This document shows, piece after piece, positions 1 to 7,464 of a DNA stretch of 64,000 bases. The stretch comes from Halobacillus_B rhizosphaerae (GTDB lineage: Bacteria; Bacillota; Bacilli; Bacillales; Halobacillaceae). How positions within the stretch are numbered: the first letter of the stretch is position 1; each line of letters opens with the position of its first letter. The position numbers and the translations under genes were made by a program. The stretch lies in contig NZ_JAUTWQ010000011.1 of the NCBI RefSeq assembly GCF_046719735.1, forward strand, positions 171,079-235,078, read 5' to 3'. The notes beneath the pieces are model-generated. The model was not told where the DNA came from. It did not search any database and was given only the letters and a program-made list of their open reading frames with translations.

Positions 1-651
1 CCGATAGTTCTCCATCAGGTCTCCAGCAGCTTTCGTTCGAAACTTCTCAATATCTTTTCTCAGAGTATGATTAATAATATCTTTGGACGCCTTTTTCATC
101 GTAAAAGTAATGTTATGAACCTGCATCCAGGTAGTTGCATGGTTAATGAAATAAATAAAAGTAATAGCCGAGATAAATGCTAACGAGATAGTTACGAATG
201 GGATGGTCACAAAGTATTCGTGCGAAGAACTACCTATAAATAAAAATACGATTAACACATAAACAAAGCTTCCGTTAAATATGCCCAGTGCATGCTGGGT
301 TTGTTTATCTGAGACAAAGTTTAACAGCATTCTAGGCGAGAATTGACCGCTGAAGGTTGTTAGAACGACTAATAGGGAGTTTAACGTGAAGGCACTCAGT
401 GTTAATATGCCTCCGATTAATGTACTTACCAGCATGCGAGTCGCACTGGAATCCATCTTAAATCCCTCAGGTATATATTGATTGACTTCAAGCTTTAAGT
501 CCATAACCAAAGTAACGGCTACTAAGACGAGAGCTAAAGTTATATATATAAATGGCATATACCATAAAGTCATTTGCATTTCATGTTTTCGCTGCCGTTT
601 AGACATTTGAAGATATTTTCTTAAAGAAACAGGTAGTAAATCCATTATCAT
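1..651 (-). CDS. DUF2254 family membrane protein, N-terminal part (gene runs off the window)
   Basis: The reading frame is open from an ATG at 651 to the window edge, about 217 codons, with an AAGGAGG ribosome binding site about ten bases upstream. At least four hydrophobic segments are visible, near residues 28-48, 72-95, 115-135 and 143-165. The stretch QFSPRMLLNF followed by TQHALGI closely matches QFSPRTLQDF and TQHVLGV in the complete DUF2254 protein encoded at 21964-23313, so the two are paralogs. Function is not established for this family of integral membrane proteins. A second in-frame ATG two codons later is an equally possible start. The C-terminal half is missing only because the window ends. 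Confidence 0.8.
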   Translation of the reverse strand, partial: MIMDLLPVSLRKYLQMSKRQRKHEMQMTLWYMPFIYITLALVLVAVTLVMDLKLEVNQYIPEGFKMDSSATRMLVSTLIGGILTLSAFTLNSLLVVLTTFSGQFSPRMLLNFVSDKQTQHALGIFNGSFVYVLIVFLFIGSSSHEYFVTIPFVTISLAFISAITFIYFINHATTWMQVHNITFTMKKASKDIINHTLRKDIEKFRTKAAGDLMENYR

Positions 652-810
652 TCCATTTTTTCCTCCTTATGTGTAAGCACAGTATTCCCTCAACGAATAA
701 GCTGAAACTTAAAAACAAAAATTCTTTCTGCTTTCAAGTGAGAAAGACAAGAAACCGGTGTGAGAATATTGTAAACTAGTGAATAACCAGCATAAGGAGG
801 AGTGCGAATT

Positions 811-1257
811 ATGAATTGGGTCATTAAGCCATTTAATAAACTTACGACAAATGAACTTTATGAAATATTGAAAGTACGGACAGAGATATTTGTAGTCGAG
901 CAAGAATGTCCCTATCCAGAAGTGGATGGACGAGACAAGGAATGCCTGCATGTTTGGATAGAGGAGGAAGGGGAGATTTCTGCTTACTGCCGGTTGGTCC
1001 CTCCTGTAAAATACGGCGGCAATTATTCAATTGGACGCGTGCTAGTCGTAAAGGGGAAACGGGGAGCTGGATATGCAAGGTCCATTATGAATAAGGCAAT
1101 CGAATTACTGAAAGAAGAAGGGCACACAGAATTTATTTTCCTTCAGGGACAGGAGCATTTGCGAAATTTTTATGGATCGTTTGGTTTCAAGGAAGTATCC
1201 GAAGTTTACTTAGAAGATGACATTCCGCATGTCGATATGCTTATGAGGGTGAAATGA
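811..1257 (+). CDS. ElaA-type GNAT family N-acetyltransferase
   Basis: The 148-residue product has the length and layout of Escherichia coli ElaA. Recognisable stretches are VRTEIFVVEQECPYPEVDG near the N terminus, the acetyl-CoA binding segment IGRVLVVKGKRGAGYA in the middle, and FYGSFGF followed by DIPHVDM near the C terminus, all typical of this GNAT subgroup. The acceptor substrate of ElaA-like enzymes is unknown. I place the start at ATG 811 because the upstream in-frame GTG at 802 lies inside the ribosome binding site AAGGAGG. The gene stands alone and ends 50 bases before a stem-loop terminator that it shares with the convergent aminotransferase gene. Confidence 0.88.
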   Translation: MNWVIKPFNKLTTNELYEILKVRTEIFVVEQECPYPEVDGRDKECLHVWIEEEGEISAYCRLVPPVKYGGNYSIGRVLVVKGKRGAGYARSIMNKAIELLKEEGHTEFIFLQGQEHLRNFYGSFGFKEVSEVYLEDDIPHVDMLMRVK

Positions 1258-1307
1258 TTAGCTGGAATGATCATAGAGAGAGGTGGACAAAAGTATGTAG
1301 TCGCCAG

Positions 1308-1349
1308 AAAACCCGAACCTTTGAATTTTCCATGGGTTCGGGTTTTTTT
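1308..1349 (+). terminator. Bidirectional intrinsic terminator
   Basis: Inverted arms AAACCCGAACC and GGTTCGGGTTT (1308-1318 and 1335-1345) are followed by T-rich sequence. The element lies between the convergent acetyltransferase and aminotransferase genes. The same CCCGAAC arm motif recurs in several terminators of this window. Confidence 0.85.
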
Positions 1350-1404
1350 AGATTTACTAGATATAAAGGGACCGCTTCGCTTTTCCGCTTTTGCCCTAGT
1401 CACG

Positions 1405-2586
1405 TTATTTACGAGTTTTTTCTTTGAAATTCTTAAAACGGATGAGAGCTTCCTGAAGGGTTTCTTCAGAATTATTTAATCCAATTCGAACAAAGGATTC
1501 TCCATAGTCACCAAATCCTATTCCTGGGGCGACAAATAATCCTTCTTCATCCAACAAGTCATCAGCGAAGGACTCTGAATTGTAGCCTTGAGGCACCTTC
1601 ATCCACACAAAGAATGATCCTTTGCAGGGCTCAACTTCATACCCTAGTTCAGTAAGTCCTTCTACTAATAAATTTCTTCTTTTTTCATAAGTTAAAGAAA
1701 GCTCTTTGACGCATTCCTGAGAGTCAAGCAGTGCAGCAGCTGCAGCCTCTTGAACAGCTCCAAAAAGACTAACATAGTAATGGTCCTGAATCAGTTCCAG
1801 CGCTTGAATCACGCTTTTATTCCCTACGGCAAAGGCGACACGCCATCCTGCCATATTATAAGTTTTCGACATGGTATAGATTTCGATGCCGACATCCTTT
1901 GCTCCGGGAATCTGCATAAAGCTTAAAGGTTTATGGTTATCATAGCCAATAGCTCCATACGCAAAGTCATGAACCACACAAATGTCATGTTCATCCGCAA
2001 ACGAAATGGTGTTTTCGAAAAACTGTCTATCTGCAATCGCCGAAGTTGGGTTGTTTGGATAGTTTAAAAACATCAGCTTTGCTTTTTCCACTATCTCAGG
2101 ATCGAGCTCGTCATAGTCAGGCAGGAAGTCATTTTCCTTGCGTAAAGGCATAGGTGCCATAATCGCATTGGCCATGGCGACCCCAGACCAATAATCCGGA
2201 TATCCCGGGTCAGGAACAAGAGCAGCATCTCCCTCATTTAAGAAACATTGACTCACTTCAACGAGCCCGGTTTTGCTGCCAAACATAGTGGCAACTTCGG
2301 ACTGAGGATCGATGTCAACACCGTATTCTCTTTGATAAAATTCTGAGACAGCTTTTTTTAGGTAATCAAATCCTTGAAAAGGGGGGTACTTGTGGTAAAC
2401 AGGGTTCTCGGCCGCTTTTTGTAAGGCTTGTACGATGTGATCTGGAGTAGGCTGGTCAGGGTTTCCCTGTCCTAAGTTCAACACGTCTTGTCCCTTCTGC
2501 TGATAGGCATTCAGTTTTTTTACTAATTTAGCAAAGAACTGGTCGGGGAGTCGATTGAGAGCTTCTGATTGTGTAAACTGTTTCAT
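1405..2586 (-). CDS. mtnE: Class I PLP-dependent aminotransferase, MtnE/YkrV-like glutamine transaminase
   Basis: The 393-residue product resembles B. subtilis MtnE (YkrV) through its length. Conserved pieces include LGQGNPDQPTPDHIV, VPDPGYPDYWSGV, LNYPNNPTSA, VHDFAYGAIGYD and IEIYTMSKTYNMAGWR, where the lysine of SKT is the expected pyridoxal-phosphate Schiff-base residue. In B. subtilis this enzyme transaminates 4-methylthio-2-oxobutanoate, the last step of methionine salvage, with glutamine as preferred donor. The omega-amidase partner MtnU is encoded about 4 kb away at 6568-7350 on the same strand, which supports the assignment. No S-box or other riboswitch was seen upstream. A general aminotransferase of the same class remains possible. 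The ATG at 2586 follows an AAGGCGGG site. Confidence 0.82.
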   Translation of the reverse strand: MKQFTQSEALNRLPDQFFAKLVKKLNAYQQKGQDVLNLGQGNPDQPTPDHIVQALQKAAENPVYHKYPPFQGFDYLKKAVSEFYQREYGVDIDPQSEVATMFGSKTGLVEVSQCFLNEGDAALVPDPGYPDYWSGVAMANAIMAPMPLRKENDFLPDYDELDPEIVEKAKLMFLNYPNNPTSAIADRQFFENTISFADEHDICVVHDFAYGAIGYDNHKPLSFMQIPGAKDVGIEIYTMSKTYNMAGWRVAFAVGNKSVIQALELIQDHYYVSLFGAVQEAAAAALLDSQECVKELSLTYEKRRNLLVEGLTELGYEVEPCKGSFFVWMKVPQGYNSESFADDLLDEEGLFVAPGIGFGDYGESFVRIGLNNSEETLQEALIRFKNFKEKTRK

Positions 2587-2762
2587 TTCATCCCGCCTTT
2601 TTATAGATAATTTCGAAAAGTCTAATAACTGATATTATCGAATGTCGTCTGATTTGTAAAGGTTTTAAGGCGTTTTTTCAGTCATTTTTCCGTTATTCTT
2701 TTTGGACCAGTTGCTTTTGGGTAAGTATAAGAGAGGAGATCTGTTACTAAAGGAGTGGAACG

Positions 2763-4100
2763 ATGAAAGTTGTCATCATTGGCGGAGATGCTGCTGGAAT
2801 GAGTGCAGCTATGCAGATTGTTAGGAATAGTGAAGATCAAGAACATAATATCATCACATTAGAAAGAGGAGAAATTTATTCATACGGTCAATGCGGTCTG
2901 CCTTATGTACTTAGCGGAAACGTAGATTCGACCGATGATTTAATTGCTAGAAATCCTGAAACGTTTCGAAATAAATATGGCATTGACAGCCGCATTCTGC
3001 ATGAAGTGACCCGGGTCGATTGTGACCATAGAGTTGTTTATGGAGTGAATCACAAGACGGGTAAAGATTTTGAAGAAAGCTATGACCGGCTATTAATTGC
3101 AACAGGCGCAGATCCGGTATTCCCGCCATGGGAAGGACGAAATCTGAAAGGCATTCATACCTTGAAAACGATCCCGGATTTAAAGGGGATAATGGACAAT
3201 ATGGATCCTTCGGTAGAACGGGTTACGATCGTTGGCGGAGGATATATTGGTTTAGAAATGGCAGAAGCCTTTGTAAAACAGAACAAGCAGGTGCAAATGA
3301 TTGATCGGGGCACACAAGTGGCAAAAATTTTTGATGAAGATATGGGGAAGTTCATCCATGAAGAAGCTGAGCGGCACGGGGTGAAGTTAACTCTTGGAGA
3401 GTCCGTAGAAGGATTTGGAGGAACGGATCACGTCCAGACCATTACTACAGATCAAGGGAATTATGACACGGATTTAGTCCTTGTAGCTGTAGGAGTCGCG
3501 CCGAATACAGCTTTCTTAGAAGGAACGGGTGTGTACACAAGCTATCATGGAGCGATTGAAGTCAACGCTTTTATGGAGACGAGTATTTTAGATATTTATG
3601 CGGCAGGAGATTGTGCGACCCAATTTCATCGCATTAAGCAACAGAATGATTATGTCCCTCTGGGTACACACGCAAATAAACAAGGACAAATCGCTGGGCT
3701 GAGTATCGTCAATATCCGGAAACCTTATAAAGGGATGGTCGGCACTTCGATTTTGAAATTCTTTGATCTAACTTTAGGAAGAACGGGGATTTCGAGCAGA
3801 GAAGCTGAACAAGATCATTTTCCAATTAAAACGGTTACCCTTAACTCTACTCATGCGGCCGGTTACTATTCTAAAGATGACCCCATGACTCTTAAGCTTC
3901 TTTATCATGAAGAGAAACGTACGCTGCTGGGAGGACAAATCATCGGTAAAGCAGGCGTGGATAAGCGGATTGATGTCCTTGCCACAGCCCTCTACCATGA
4001 GATGACCATTGACGATCTTGTTGATCTTGATCTCTCTTATTCTCCTCCCTACAACAGTGTGTGGGATCCAATTCAACAGGCTGCCCGGCGAGCAGAGTGA
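2763..4100 (+). CDS. cdr: CoA-disulfide reductase / NADH oxidase-like FAD oxidoreductase
   Basis: The 445-residue product has the FAD-binding GGDAAGMSAA at the N terminus, a second dinucleotide fold IVGGGYIGLEMAEAF near residue 160, and the ATPase-like DIYAAGDCAT segment near residue 280. A single redox cysteine, Cys44 in SYGQCGLPY, is the hallmark of the CoA-disulfide reductase and NADH oxidase subgroup rather than the two-cysteine disulfide reductases. Such enzymes reduce CoA disulfide or persulfides with NAD(P)H in the cytosol. No rhodanese domain is fused at the C terminus. The gene is followed after 55 bases by a small zinc-ribbon gene and may be cotranscribed with it. Exact substrate cannot be read from sequence. 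Confidence 0.82.
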   Translation: MKVVIIGGDAAGMSAAMQIVRNSEDQEHNIITLERGEIYSYGQCGLPYVLSGNVDSTDDLIARNPETFRNKYGIDSRILHEVTRVDCDHRVVYGVNHKTGKDFEESYDRLLIATGADPVFPPWEGRNLKGIHTLKTIPDLKGIMDNMDPSVERVTIVGGGYIGLEMAEAFVKQNKQVQMIDRGTQVAKIFDEDMGKFIHEEAERHGVKLTLGESVEGFGGTDHVQTITTDQGNYDTDLVLVAVGVAPNTAFLEGTGVYTSYHGAIEVNAFMETSILDIYAAGDCATQFHRIKQQNDYVPLGTHANKQGQIAGLSIVNIRKPYKGMVGTSILKFFDLTLGRTGISSREAEQDHFPIKTVTLNSTHAAGYYSKDDPMTLKLLYHEEKRTLLGGQIIGKAGVDKRIDVLATALYHEMTIDDLVDLDLSYSPPYNSVWDPIQQAARRAE

Positions 4101-4155
4101 AACTTTTTACATCTTCATTCGTATATAAGCTAGATTATTTAAAGGAGGAAGTTAT

Positions 4156-4359
4156 ATGAGTGAACAAGGATGTGTGAAATGTGGAAGTCAGGATGCAGGT
4201 GAAAAGGATGTATCCATGACAGGATCGGGGTTATCTAAAATGCTTGATGTGCAAAACAATAAATTCACGGTGGTATATTGTAAAAAGTGCGGTTACTCCG
4301 AGTTTTATAATAAACAGGCCTCCATGGGCAGCAATATTTTAGACTTGTTCTTTGGATAA
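4156..4359 (+). CDS. Small zinc-ribbon protein (YpzJ-like)
   Basis: This 67-residue protein has two CxxC pairs, CVKC near the N terminus and CKKC near residue 44, which form a predicted zinc ribbon of the kind annotated as nucleic-acid-binding in COG3478. The sequence between the knuckles ends in FTVVYCKKCGYSEFY, also typical of this family. It is preceded by a strong AAGGAGG site eight bases before the ATG. Function is unknown. It follows the flavoenzyme gene at short distance and is closed by a strong terminator. Confidence 0.75.
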   Translation: MSEQGCVKCGSQDAGEKDVSMTGSGLSKMLDVQNNKFTVVYCKKCGYSEFYNKQASMGSNILDLFFG

Positions 4360-4401
4360 GTATTCCCTCCAAAAGGAGAGAAGTCTATTAGCAAATATTA
4401 A

Positions 4402-4457
4402 TCCGAACGATGCTGAAGAGTGATCGCTATTCTTCCATCATCGTTCGGGTTTTTTTG
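4402..4457 (+). terminator. Intrinsic terminator after the zinc-ribbon gene
   Basis: Arms CCGAACGATG (4403-4412) and CATCGTTCGG (4438-4448) are followed by a run of seven T residues. Confidence 0.85.
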
Positions 4458-4682
4458 TCTTCAATGAGGCGGAATTTCATGTCATACTCAATAAACGTGG
4501 TTTACACCTCTATGATAACGCCCCTTCACTTCTTAATTTTTAGTGAGAAAACAGGTCTTAAGGTAGATCGTTTACCCACGTAACTGGGAGGGGTAGTGAT
4601 TTCTAGAAAAACAAAGGATCGGGAAGACTTACGAAAATATGATAATATGTAGAATGACAGAACACACAGGGGGCTTACCACT
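4458..4682. other. Intergenic region upstream of nos
   Basis: No additional gene is seen here. The last 60 bases are A/T-rich and should hold the nos promoter, but I could not assign a clear -35/-10 pair. Confidence 0.5.
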
Positions 4683-5768
4683 TTGAATAAAGAAGAATTA
4701 TTTAAAGAAGCTGAGCAATTTATACATCAGTGCTATTACGAATTAGGAAAAACTGAACAACACATAGAGCAGAGAATCTCCGAGGTGGAACGGTCGATTA
4801 GGGAGAAGGGAACATATGAACATACGTATGAAGAGCTTGAACATGGAGCCCGGCTTGCCTGGAGAAATAGCAATCGGTGTATTGGACGGTTGTTCTGGAA
4901 AAGCCTGCAAGTCTTTGATCACCGCTCTTTAAATCAAGAAGCGGATATTCGTGATGCGATATTTTCCCATATGGACTATGCTACGAATAAAGGGAGAGTT
5001 CGCCCGACTATCTCCATTTTTAGACCCAAAGATAAGTATGGAGAAGTCAGGATCTGGAACCACCAGCTGATTCGGTATGCAGGATATGATGGAGAGACTG
5101 GACAAACCGGCGATCCGGACTCTTTGGAATTTACCAAGCGTTGTCAAGCTTTAGGCTGGAAGGGGAAAGGTAGTCCGTTTGACGTACTGCCGCTTGTCAT
5201 TCAAGTTAATGAAGGCAAGCCGGAATGGTACGAGATTCCTGAGGATAAGATTCTTGAAGTCCCTCTAAGACATCCAGACTATACTTGGTTTCAAGATCTC
5301 CAACTGAAATGGTATGCTGTCCCGTTTATTTCTGACATGCGCTTAGAGATCGGCGGAATTCACTATACTGCTGCCCCTTTCAACGGGTGGTATATGGAAA
5401 CAGAAATTGGAGCGCGGAATTTAGCGGATGATTTCCGCTATAACCTTTTGCCGACAGTCGCAGAAGCAATGGGGCTGAATATTAGAAGAAACGCTTCGTT
5501 ATGGAAAGACAGGGCGTTGATTGAATTGAATCAGGCGGTGCTGCATTCTTTTAAAGAAGACAAAGTAAGTTTGGTGGATCATCATACCGCTGCCCAGCAG
5601 TTTCAGCTGTTTGAAGAAAAGGAAGAATCATGCGGCCGGGAAGTTACCGGTGACTGGACGTGGCTGATCCCCCCAGTATCTCCTGCTTCTACGCATATCT
5701 TTCATCATTCTTATCCAAACAGAATGGATACACCAAATTATTTCTATCAAGACAAAGCTTATAATTAG
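4683..5768 (+). CDS. nos: Bacterial nitric oxide synthase, oxygenase domain only
   Basis: The 361-residue product matches bacterial NO synthase oxygenase proteins such as B. subtilis YflM in length and sequence. The heme-ligating cysteine is Cys66 in WRNSNRCIGRLFW, and the active-site region with NGWYMETEIGARN binds arginine and pterin in the family. These enzymes oxidise arginine to NO and citrulline using electrons from general cellular flavodoxins, since no reductase domain is attached. The start is a TTG at 4683 preceded by an AGGGGG site; no better ATG lies near. In bacilli NO production is linked to oxidative and antibiotic stress protection. The gene appears monocistronic. Confidence 0.95.
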   Translation: MNKEELFKEAEQFIHQCYYELGKTEQHIEQRISEVERSIREKGTYEHTYEELEHGARLAWRNSNRCIGRLFWKSLQVFDHRSLNQEADIRDAIFSHMDYATNKGRVRPTISIFRPKDKYGEVRIWNHQLIRYAGYDGETGQTGDPDSLEFTKRCQALGWKGKGSPFDVLPLVIQVNEGKPEWYEIPEDKILEVPLRHPDYTWFQDLQLKWYAVPFISDMRLEIGGIHYTAAPFNGWYMETEIGARNLADDFRYNLLPTVAEAMGLNIRRNASLWKDRALIELNQAVLHSFKEDKVSLVDHHTAAQQFQLFEEKEESCGREVTGDWTWLIPPVSPASTHIFHHSYPNRMDTPNYFYQDKAYN

Positions 5769-5844
5769 ATTGAACCCAATGTACTGTCCTCCAACGTCGT
5801 CTTGGTCAGCAGATCAGCTTGGAACAAAAAATAGTACTCAGCAT

Positions 5845-5881
5845 AAAACCCGAACCGCTTATTCTAGAGGTTCGGGTTTTA
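5845..5881. terminator. Bidirectional terminator between nos and the small membrane protein gene
   Basis: Perfect 12-bp arms AAAACCCGAACC and GGTTCGGGTTTT surround a 12-base loop. The stop codon of the convergent small gene (5859-5861) lies in the loop, so the hairpin overlaps its coding end. Confidence 0.85.
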
Positions 5882-6116
5882 TGTATTGACTCATAAAAGA
5901 AGGGACAGTTTCTTTTTTCTCCAATAGGATCGCTGATTCTGCATACTGTCTTGATTCATCCGATATGGAGTGATGAACCGCATTTTTTCTTACGGGCGTA
6001 TAAGACCCTCCGTCCTTATGAAGTAAGTAAGCGAGTGTCACTCCAAGAACCAGCAGACATAATAGACCAAGTGCCATCTTTCTTTGTACCATGATGTTTC
6101 TTTTCTTCCTTTCCAT
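5859..6116 (-). CDS. Small single-span membrane protein of unknown function
   Basis: An 85-residue product has a basic N terminus and one hydrophobic segment, ALGLLCLLVLGVTLAYLL, followed by a polar tail of about 50 residues, so it should be anchored with its C terminus outside. I do not recognise the family. The ATG at 6116 follows AAAAGGACG; a second start at the later ATG preceding VQRKMALG, with GGAAAGGAAG upstream, is equally possible and would shorten it by eight residues. The stop codon lies inside the loop of the nos terminator. It precedes no other gene on its strand. Confidence 0.5.
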   Translation of the reverse strand: MERKKRNIMVQRKMALGLLCLLVLGVTLAYLLHKDGGSYTPVRKNAVHHSISDESRQYAESAILLEKKETVPSFMSQYIKPEPLE

Positions 6117-6248
6117 TTCGTCCTTTTGAGAAAAGTATAAACGTCAAAACAGCTGACGGCTAGATTAAAATTGTGTTTTTTTAATGACAAAATGAAGACA
6201 AGAAGAAAAAGCGCCGATCCATGGAAAACTGCCTCAATTTCTGATCTT

Positions 6249-6470
6249 TTAAAAGGTTTTAAAAATGAAAGTAAGAACATAGATGCCGAGGAGAATAATA
6301 GCGAGACTCAATATAGTCATCAAGCTATATTCTAAAGGTTTGTTTTTCTTAATTCCCTGCCGTCTCTTTTGCTTGGGGTACCAGTACACGACCAGTACAA
6401 CTCCAGTAGCAGTCAGCCCAAAGATCATGCACACGAGTAATGCTTCGATGATATTCACTACTATATTCAT
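6249..6470 (-). CDS. Small two-span membrane protein of unknown function
   Basis: The 73-residue product has two hydrophobic segments, about residues 4-28 and 48-70, separated by a very basic loop containing KQKRRQGIKKNK, so the loop should face the cytosol. The ATG is preceded by AAAGAGGG at a suitable distance. No family is recognised. It lies between mtnU and another small membrane protein gene on the same strand, about 130 bases from the latter, so the three might form a transcription unit. Confidence 0.6.
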   Translation of the reverse strand: MNIVVNIIEALLVCMIFGLTATGVVLVVYWYPKQKRRQGIKKNKPLEYSLMTILSLAIILLGIYVLTFIFKTF

Positions 6471-6567
6471 AGCGCGGCCCTCTTTTCAAGAAATGGCTTA
6501 TGATTATGCAGTTTCTCCAATTGATCATACTCCTGCACAACGGCTGCGGAAGTGTAAGGTGCGCCGG

Positions 6568-7350
6568 CTATTCGTATAAGTCCGGTCGACGATCTTGAAA
6601 AATAGGGATTTGTTCACGAATAGTTTCTACAGCGGAAAAATCAATATCAGCTGTTAAAATCTCTTCCTGTTCCTGAGCTTCGGCTACGACATTCCCCCAG
6701 GGGTCTATTACCATAGAATGGCCGCCAAAGGTATTGTTAGGATCCGAACCCACACGGTTACATGCCACCACAAAACACTGGTTTTCGATTGCGCGGCTAA
6801 TCAGCAGACTCCTCCAGTGGTCTACACGAGGCTTCGGCCATTCTGCCACGACAAACAATGCTCTGGATCCATCAATCATATGCGTACGAATCCACTCAGG
6901 GAAACGGATATCATAGCAGATCACACCAGCGACTGGTGTCTCTTTGAAAGTAAAACTGCCTTTCTCTTCCCCCGATTGCAAAAATTTCTCTTCATTCATC
7001 AACCGGAATAAATGAGCTTTTCGGTAAGATAGAATTCTTTTTCCCTGAGGGTTATAAACCACAAGCGTGTTGTAAAATTGTTCCATATTTTTTTCGGCGG
7101 ACGATCCCATTATCGTCAGATTATATTGTTGAGCAAGCTGGCTTAGCAGGGTATGGGTAGGTCCATGAAAATCTTCAGCAATCGTCGTAAAATTCTCGAG
7201 ATCGTAACCTGTAGTCCAAAGTTCAGGCAGAAGAACCAGTTCAGCACCTTGATTTGCTGCTTCCTTAATCCGTTCTGCGGCAATTTTGCGATTGATTTCT
7301 GGTTTTCCAAATGCAATATCCATTTGAATGATAGCGATTTTGGCTGTCAT
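6568..7350 (-). CDS. mtnU: Carbon-nitrogen hydrolase, MtnU/YkrU-like omega-amidase
   Basis: The 260-residue protein is a nitrilase-superfamily hydrolase with the catalytic triad visible as Glu43 in LLPELW, Lys111 in YRKAHLF and Cys145 in VICYDIRFPE. Length and sequence fit B. subtilis MtnU (YkrU). Omega-amidases hydrolyse 2-oxoglutaramate, the product of glutamine transamination, and thereby pull the MtnE reaction toward methionine. In B. subtilis the two genes are neighbours; here mtnE lies about 4 kb away with four genes between. The ATG start at 7350 is preceded by GAGGTGAAGAT. Confidence 0.85.
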   Translation of the reverse strand: MTAKIAIIQMDIAFGKPEINRKIAAERIKEAANQGAELVLLPELWTTGYDLENFTTIAEDFHGPTHTLLSQLAQQYNLTIMGSSAEKNMEQFYNTLVVYNPQGKRILSYRKAHLFRLMNEEKFLQSGEEKGSFTFKETPVAGVICYDIRFPEWIRTHMIDGSRALFVVAEWPKPRVDHWRSLLISRAIENQCFVVACNRVGSDPNNTFGGHSMVIDPWGNVVAEAQEQEEILTADIDFSAVETIREQIPIFQDRRPDLYE

Positions 7351-7464
7351 ATCTTCACCTCGTTTTCTTATAGTTTACCAGATATTTACCTGTTTTTCTC
7401 TCCGTATGGAATAGATTTAAGCATGCTACAATAGAAATATCATAGTTTTGAGAGGAAGAGGCAG

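Noticed and set aside
802..810. Upstream GTG start for the ElaA-like gene
   Set aside because: It lies within the AAGGAGG binding site; ATG 811 is the proper start.
2587..2762. Looked for an S-box or T-box before mtnE
   Set aside because: None of the core S-box or T-box motifs is present.
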